The notes beneath the pieces were generated by a model. It worked only from the letters and a program-made list of their open reading frames with translations, did no database searches and was not told where the DNA came from. A stretch of 64,000 bases of DNA from Grimontia celer. GTDB lineage: Bacteria > Pseudomonadota > Gammaproteobacteria > Enterobacterales > Vibrionaceae. Every line of letters starts with the position of its first letter. The first letter of the stretch is position 1. Of this stretch, positions 59,811 to 64,000 are shown piece by piece. A program made the translations under genes and the position numbers. Location: positions 1 through 64,000 of the forward strand of contig NZ_FIZX01000004.1 in NCBI RefSeq assembly GCF_900055185.1, read 5' to 3'.

Positions 59811-59906
59811 ACCAAAAAACTAAAAAGTGTATAGATAACCGCCAATAATGGAGACTGACCGATTTCTCTTTTTATCCTAAAAGGACTACATAACCATTTA
59901 CAATTT

Positions 59907-60389
59907 TCACTCAATATCTTGTTCATCTTTGAGTTTGGAAAAATACTTAAACAAGCCGAACATTACGTTAAACACTTCAACGATGATGGCAACAGAAACG
60001 GAAATCGTTGTTAGCTGTAGTGCTGTATAAAACGTATGTCTATCAGGAACTAGCTCATGAATTGGATAATTAAGTAGGGGAATTCCTGTAACTCTAAGAT
60101 AAGGAAGAAGGAGCGATGCTACTAAGCATGCCAACAAAGCTAAAACATCAACTCTTAGGCTCGAAATAAACCCCATAAATGAAGATAACTTTATCTTTGT
60201 GGCGTTAGTTGACGTTACAGTAAGAAGCACGCTAAAGATGATTGATAGGCCAGCGGTAATGCCACCTAGAATCGCACCAAGAATTCCTGGCGTTGCAGCT
60301 TCAATAATCTTGTAAGCATTTTCATCACTAGATGAAAATGCCAGACAAAATATAAAGATAATTACAACTATAGCGACTGGCTTAATCAT
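59907..60389 (-). CDS. Four-helix membrane protein, second gene of an SOS-box module
   Basis: This 160-aa protein is not recognised. Hydrophobic segments at about 3-20, 33-59, 80-103 and 120-147 predict four membrane helices. The C-terminus is charged (SKLKDEQDIE). Its ATG overlaps the upstream stop by one base (TAATG), so it is translationally coupled to the 305/296-aa gene. The A/T content is higher than that of the core genes. Being a small membrane partner of a soluble protein on a mobile island, it could be the effector of a defence or lysis pair; that is inference. Confidence 0.75.
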   Translation of the reverse strand: MIKPVAIVVIIFIFCLAFSSSDENAYKIIEAATPGILGAILGGITAGLSIIFSVLLTVTSTNATKIKLSSFMGFISSLRVDVLALLACLVASLLLPYLRVTGIPLLNYPIHELVPDRHTFYTALQLTTISVSVAIIVEVFNVMFGLFKYFSKLKDEQDIE

Positions 60390-61279
60390 TAACTTACTTT
60401 CTCATTCCCATCATCATAGCGGTAATCATCTCGATAAAGCTCAACGATATCTTTCACATCATGAGGTGCATAGTTAGTCAGGGTAACTTCTGTAATTCCT
60501 TGTCCTTTCATATGGACAATTTTTGCTGTTTTTTCACTCTTAACAGTCATTTGAGTTTTCTTTCCGTGAAGGTATCCCTTTAGAAACCAGTGACCACCAC
60601 CTTTTCTGCACCAACTAACGAGATTGCCAACCCAGCTATCATTTTTCAGTTTTAGCTTCTTATCTTTGTTTTCGAAAATAGCAGTAACTTTGTTTGCATT
60701 AGTGCTTCTTGCCGTATCGTTCAGAGCTTTTTTCATCTCTTTCTCAGTTTCACCAAAGAGGTTAGGAGGTGTAAGTTCGAAAGTAACAGACTGCACAACC
60801 TCAAACTTGTCATACTCCTCCCAAAAATTTTGCTCATCTCGATTTAGCACTGGTTCTATTTCTGCTCTAATGCCCAACATAGCAAGCTCATAGTTGTTAG
60901 CTATCTTTTCAAACGCCTTACAAGCAGCGCTAGGGGTAGAGAACACATTAGTTTTTTTCTCCAGCAGAATCACTTGTTGCTCTCGATCCCAAAACCAAAC
61001 CATTGGTGGATAATCATCAACACTATATTCTTTAAAGTCAGAGTCATGGCCATGCAAACTTTTTGCTTTTGCAACCATACCTGCCATCGCGCCTGTTTTG
61101 CGGTCATATACACTGACTTTTATTGAAAAAAGAACGTGTCCTTGTTCATTTTTAGGTGGTTCACCAACAGCGTGATTTAGAGCATCTTCAAAAGATAAGA
61201 TATCTTTTGACATGTTTTTACCGACAAAAAGTTGTGGCTCAGTGGCAACCAAAGATACTCGTAGTGCGTAGAAATTCAT
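60389..61279 (-). CDS. Uncharacterised island protein, first gene of an SOS-box module
   Basis: This is a soluble protein of about 296 aa (305 if the GTG at 61,306 is used; MNFYALRVSL looks like the natural start, though neither start has a good ribosome-binding site). No signal peptide or membrane helix is seen. The middle has the segment VTFELTPPNLFG (about 180) and a Lys-rich stretch (about 215-225), with GGGHWFLKG near 240. From memory the TPPN block and length recall the DUF4747 family; I hold that loosely. A LexA box overlapping a minus-strand promoter lies about 100 bp upstream. Confidence 0.7.
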   Translation of the reverse strand: MNFYALRVSLVATEPQLFVGKNMSKDILSFEDALNHAVGEPPKNEQGHVLFSIKVSVYDRKTGAMAGMVAKAKSLHGHDSDFKEYSVDDYPPMVWFWDREQQVILLEKKTNVFSTPSAACKAFEKIANNYELAMLGIRAEIEPVLNRDEQNFWEEYDKFEVVQSVTFELTPPNLFGETEKEMKKALNDTARSTNANKVTAIFENKDKKLKLKNDSWVGNLVSWCRKGGGHWFLKGYLHGKKTQMTVKSEKTAKIVHMKGQGITEVTLTNYAPHDVKDIVELYRDDYRYDDGNEKVS

Positions 61280-61376
61280 CGATGAAATAAAAACCAAGTA
61301 AAACACTAATTATTCTTAGCATTTTAATGCGAAACTTAACTCACAACATCAAATTTCACCTGCTCACTCTCACGAT

Positions 61377-61410
61377 CTTATACTGTACATATAAACAGTT
61401 CAATTTAAAC
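61377..61410. promoter_or_regulatory. LexA (SOS) box with overlapping promoter
   Basis: The 20-bp site at 61,381-61,400 has the LexA form TACTGT-N8-ACAGTT with CTGT and ACAG half-sites at correct spacing and an A/T-rich middle. On the minus strand TTGAAC (61,405-61,400) and TATAAG (61,384-61,379), spaced by 15 bp, overlap it. A repressor here would therefore block transcription of the two-gene module. A plus-strand promoter is also possible (TATACT at 61,379). Confidence 0.75.
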
Positions 61411-61431
61411 ATACTTACCCTGAAGGGCTCT

Positions 61432-61482
61432 ATGGCATCCGCTTTTGTTTCTAAATACAGTTATTCACAGAACTCCAAGTAA
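61432..61482 (+). CDS. Possible 16-codon small ORF after the LexA box
   Basis: ATG GCA TCC starts a 16-residue frame (MASAFVSKYSYSQNSK) preceded by GAAGGG at short distance. It lies 32 bp right of the LexA box on the opposite strand to the module. The peptide is hydrophilic and unlike known SOS toxins. It may be real, a remnant or chance. Confidence 0.2.
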   Translation: MASAFVSKYSYSQNSK

Positions 61483-61487
61483 AAGAA

Positions 61488-61508
61488 CATCTGTCCCTAG
61501 GACAGATG
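61488..61508 (-). terminator. Terminator of the replication endonuclease gene
   Basis: The perfect 8-bp stem CATCTGTC/GACAGATG is followed on the minus strand by TTCTTTTA. The stop codon of the gene lies in the loop. Confidence 0.65.
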
Positions 61509-63035
61509 CCATTCGTTGGTTCGGGTGATAATGGTTTTACCACCCGTTGAAATGCCTTTCAGTACCTTTAAAAGCTCTTCTTCGCTATACATAGACGTTT
61601 TCACAACGCCTGTTGCCGTATCAACGGCGAGTTCATAATGCGGTGCGATAGCCTGTTCTGTGCGCTTACAGAACACACCGCCCATTAAATCGGTGAACGT
61701 CTTCCAACATCCTTTGTCTGCTGCCGCATGGATTTCTGTCACTAGCTTGCTTTCACCCATCATGGCCTTTAAACGGCGTAACTCGCGCCAAACAGTCACC
61801 GAACAGCCGCCAAGTTGCTGAAACTGACGAATGCTCCAACACGCCGCCCACGCATCCACCCTCGCCGCTGCGCATTTCGGGTCTTCACCGTAAACACCTG
61901 CTTCAAGGTTCTCACCGTCTATGTTTTTAGAAATGTATTTGGCGATATAGCCCGTTGCTGAACCCTTGTTAGGGTCAATCTTCACTTCGGTGAAGCGGTG
62001 CTTATCTGCGCCGTTCTCGTCGCCATCTTCGCGCATGGCATATTCACGCATGATGTTTATCAAGGTGTCATAGTGCCTAGGCTCGACAAATAACAGTAAA
62101 TGCCAATGCGGTGTGCCGTCATGTTGTGGCTCTACGACGCGAAAACCATAGAAACGCACGTCTTCTCGCTGCAACTTGGCACGAACCAGTTTCCAGTTCT
62201 CGTTCAGATAGGTTTGGGCTTCGGCTGGCGTATAGCCTTGCCATTTGGGGTTATCGTCTCCCGTCGTTGCATAGCTACGGTGATACTTTGACGGACAAGT
62301 AATGGTGAGGAAGGTGGCAACATGGCCTAGCTCGTTAGCGAGGTCTTCAAAGCCACGTGCACGAACCATCAACTCAGTTTTGCGGATTTTCGGGTCTGAT
62401 ACGCCCTTTTGTGAAAGCTCCAACAGGCTAAAGCTTTGGCCGTGTTGGTTGGTCATGACAGTCTTTGAAAGATATTCCGTTTGATGGAATTTCTGCGCAG
62501 TCCTGGCGGTAAGTGTTTCGTCCGAACAATAGATAGCCTTACAGCGATTCACTTCCCCAAAGTGGCGCATGGTAGTTTCTATGTTTGCTCGCAATGCCCT
62601 GCGAAGTCTGCGCAGCCACCAAGACTTGTCCGACAGCCGCCGTAAACGCCCTTCGAGTGTGTATTTCTTCTCTTCTGGTGGGGTAATTCCATAGCTGAGG
62701 CAAAGTGCGGTCAGTGAAGAAAGCGTTTCTTCCTCGTTGCCCATCATGGCTCGACGAATCGACAACGCAGCATCAACCAGATTTTCGGCCTCTTCACGAA
62801 GCTCATCTTCTGACATGCTGAGACTAAGCGTTTCAGGGGAAACGGTAAGCTTTGCCGTTAGGCCATCAACCAATTCACGAAGGTCTGTGTTTCTAACCTG
62901 CTTGTTTGAGATTGTCTTGTAACGAGCGAATAGAATCTTTTGTGCTTTGGCGGGCAATAAGGAAAGGCGCTCTTTTACGAACGCCCTGTCATCCCAATCA
63001 ATTTTCGCCAGTTCGCTTTCAGGAATGGCTAACAT
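61497..63035 (-). CDS. HUH rolling-circle replication endonuclease (phage gpA type)
   Basis: This 512-aa protein resembles phage replication gene A proteins. The HUH motif is His310-Trp-His312 in GTPHWHLLLF. Two catalytic tyrosines follow at Tyr363 and Tyr367 (YIAKY), the two-tyrosine arrangement of phiX174/P2-type initiators that cut and rejoin DNA during rolling-circle replication. The N-terminal 180 residues are helical and specific to the family. It overlaps the gene upstream by 17 bases and has AGGGAGGG before its ATG. It indicates a satellite or prophage-like replicon. Confidence 0.9.
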   Translation of the reverse strand: MLAIPESELAKIDWDDRAFVKERLSLLPAKAQKILFARYKTISNKQVRNTDLRELVDGLTAKLTVSPETLSLSMSEDELREEAENLVDAALSIRRAMMGNEEETLSSLTALCLSYGITPPEEKKYTLEGRLRRLSDKSWWLRRLRRALRANIETTMRHFGEVNRCKAIYCSDETLTARTAQKFHQTEYLSKTVMTNQHGQSFSLLELSQKGVSDPKIRKTELMVRARGFEDLANELGHVATFLTITCPSKYHRSYATTGDDNPKWQGYTPAEAQTYLNENWKLVRAKLQREDVRFYGFRVVEPQHDGTPHWHLLLFVEPRHYDTLINIMREYAMREDGDENGADKHRFTEVKIDPNKGSATGYIAKYISKNIDGENLEAGVYGEDPKCAAARVDAWAACWSIRQFQQLGGCSVTVWRELRRLKAMMGESKLVTEIHAAADKGCWKTFTDLMGGVFCKRTEQAIAPHYELAVDTATGVVKTSMYSEEELLKVLKGISTGGKTIITRTNEWHLS

Positions 63036-63300
63036 CTAACGCCCTCCCTGTATCAGTAAGTTCGTAGCGAAGCCACGAGATACCGTAGTATTGAACCTGT
63101 CTTTTAGTCAGAATCCCTTCTCGTTGAAGTTTGAGAATCGTCCGGTGCATCACTCGAATACCGAAACCCTCAGAGCAGGCGTAACGGCCTTCAATACATG
63201 GCTTGCTTGAATTGCACAGTTCGAACCAATGCCCTTTTTGAAGCGCTCCGATAACGTCTCGAAGGTGTTTGTTTAACTTAAGCTTCTTGGCGTTAGACAT
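63019..63300 (-). CDS. Small winged-helix-like island protein
   Basis: This 93-aa protein (MSNAKKLKLNKHLRDV start) is not assigned to a named family. Its middle and end (MHRTILKLQREGILTKRQVQYYG...YELTDTGRALDV) have the rhythm of a winged helix, suggesting a small DNA-binding regulator of the rep gene. The ATG at 63,300 has a near-perfect GGAGGTGAAC site before it and overlaps the AlpA-like gene by 8 bases. A longer in-frame start exists but is less likely. Confidence 0.7.
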   Translation of the reverse strand: MSNAKKLKLNKHLRDVIGALQKGHWFELCNSSKPCIEGRYACSEGFGIRVMHRTILKLQREGILTKRQVQYYGISWLRYELTDTGRALDVSHS

Positions 63301-63535
63301 GTTCACCTCCATCACAAACAAGTTGAGTTTGCTTGCGGTGGCTATCAAGCCATTGGTCGAGGTCTTCTTTCAGGTAACGGACGGCACGACCGATTTTAAT
63401 AAACGGTGGTGCTTCGGTGCGGTTCTGGCGGTGGCCTTCCATGCGTGATTGACGCAGAAAGGAACGGCTCATGCCGATATAGGCGGAAGTTTCTTGTTCA
63501 GTGTATGCGCGTTTATTCGAGTGCTGTATAGCCAT
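63293..63535 (-). CDS. AlpA-like helix-turn-helix regulator / excisionase
   Basis: This 80-aa protein has the MerR/AlpA-type pattern: a helix-turn-helix (TEQETSAYIGMSRSFLRQSR), then the wing PPFIKIGRAVRYLKEDLDQWL. AlpA-like proteins of P4-type satellites activate the integrase gene or act as excisionases. It has a strong CAGGAG ribosome-binding site and is the first gene of an overlapping three-gene run into the replication endonuclease. Confidence 0.85.
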   Translation of the reverse strand: MAIQHSNKRAYTEQETSAYIGMSRSFLRQSRMEGHRQNRTEAPPFIKIGRAVRYLKEDLDQWLDSHRKQTQLVCDGGEHV

Positions 63536-63553
63536 AACGATATCTCCTGTTGT

Positions 63554-63620
63554 TCGTTGGGAGATACCGTAAGCGTCCCAATTGCCTTGGGACGCTGGCT
63601 GGGATTCTAGTTGGGAGAGT
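63554..63620. promoter_or_regulatory. Repeated TCCCAA operator-like region before the AlpA-like gene
   Basis: On the minus strand TCCCAA or a one-base variant occurs four times (near 63,614, 63,603, 63,590 and 63,560). One copy is part of a perfect 10-bp inverted repeat, AGCGTCCCAA-ttgcc-TTGGGACGCT (63,573-63,597). It lies 40-80 bp before the AlpA-like start, where a promoter and operator are expected. It could also act as a terminator of the gene upstream. Confidence 0.5.
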
Positions 63621-63622
63621 TT

Positions 63623-64000
63623 TTATTTAACCTCGTTTTTCAGGGTTGAAACGTAATTTGTGAAGGTTTTATATTTAAGTTCTTTTGTCGTATCGCCCTG
63701 ACCAAACCACTTAATCAAATCATGATTGATGTCGTAAATCAGGCTATCAACATCAATTTCTTTAGCTTCGGTATGATGATCTCGCTTTATCGCGTTCCAA
63801 ATGACCCGAGGTTCAGCATCAGGATTACCAAAGAGCACCTTACTTATCATTATCTTTATCCCGTGCGTTTCAATGTCGCTCAGGTCTACCACTTTCTGGC
63901 TTTTACGTTCACTTTGGTTTGTTTCAAGACCAAATACTTTGTTCACGGCTTCTAAATCAAACCGAAGCTGATCAAGCCGAATCTCTAACGGTTTGATTGC
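63623..64000 (-). CDS. Island protein, 5' end beyond the window
   Basis: This frame stays open from its stop at 63,623 to the right edge (at least 125 codons). The internal GTG at 63,946 is therefore probably not the true start. The visible part is hydrophilic, with an acidic middle (HTEAKEIDVDSLIYDINHDL) and the end TFTNYVSTLKNEVK. No family is recognised. It is followed by the operator-like region and the AlpA gene. Confidence 0.6.
   Translation of the reverse strand, partial: AIKPLEIRLDQLRFDLEAVNKVFGLETNQSERKSQKVVDLSDIETHGIKIMISKVLFGNPDAEPRVIWNAIKRDHHTEAKEIDVDSLIYDINHDLIKWFGQGDTTKELKYKTFTNYVSTLKNEVK

Noticed and set aside
59907-61279. Identification of the two-gene module as Kiwa (KwaA/KwaB)
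   Set aside because: Sizes and the four-helix partner are similar, but the gene order is reversed and I see no sequence signature that supports it.
61496-61501. CCTAGG as a fifth cluster member
   Set aside because: It is a single copy forming the loop of the rep terminator; no tandem units or shared terminator. Single copies inside coding regions (12,107; 33,133; 55,710; 62,076) are rejected for the same reason.

Overview
The window reads as chromosomal DNA of a marine gammaproteobacterium of the Vibrionaceae. This rests on gene content and order: rpsU-yqeY-dnaG-rpoD followed by tRNA-Ile(CAU), parC-parE-yqiA-cpdA-yqiB-nudF divergent from tolC, argF-pyrBI-ridA, lptFG divergent from pepA-holC-valS, and a fused GspA-GspB assembly factor. 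A Grimontia/Enterovibrio/Photobacterium-like genus is possible but was not tested.

Layout. Positions 1-760 hold the 5' end of a 16S rRNA gene on the minus strand with its leader and P1 promoter, and a tRNA-Leu(CAA). Positions 930-17,730 hold an RDD protein, lptGF, pepA-holC-valS, a two-gene histidine kinase / REC-GGDEF-EAL operon, a duplicated DUF2061 protein behind a Fur-like box, an M48 peptidase/DUF898 pair, a MarR-GNAT protein and rraB. Positions 18,240-23,000 are arginine/pyrimidine metabolism: arcA, argF with paired ARG boxes, a short pyrL-like leader ORF with attenuator, pyrB, pyrI and ridA. Positions 23,000-35,700 hold idi, plsC, the parCE cluster, tolC, hldE and lpxL. Positions 35,790-49,960 hold glnE, a chemoreceptor, a K+ channel, the CYTH-CHAD triphosphatase, a PhoU-like/Pit pair, an SH3 envelope protein, gspAB and cca. 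Positions 50,170-58,800 hold uppP, folK-folB, plsY, tsaD and the macromolecular synthesis operon ending at tRNA-Ile.

From 58,800 to the right edge the character changes to a mobile island downstream of tRNA-Ile(CAU). It holds a membrane-anchored Mrr-like nuclease, a coupled two-gene module of unknown function behind a near-consensus LexA box, an HUH rolling-circle replication endonuclease with two tyrosines, a small winged-helix-like protein, an AlpA-like regulator and a gene cut by the window edge. No integrase is inside the window, so the far end lies beyond it.

Two signals stand out. First, the gap between two convergent genes is filled with CCTAGG-containing arrays at four places (lpxL/glnE, SH3 gene/gspAB, cca/uppP, plsY/tsaD). 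Units are 7, 8 or 23 bp, they lie beside or on both sides of a terminator hairpin, and at cca and plsY they supply the stop codon. Second, the island carries the LexA-controlled two-gene module (305 or 296 aa soluble protein plus 160 aa four-helix membrane protein), a good candidate for an undescribed phage-defence or satellite-induction system.
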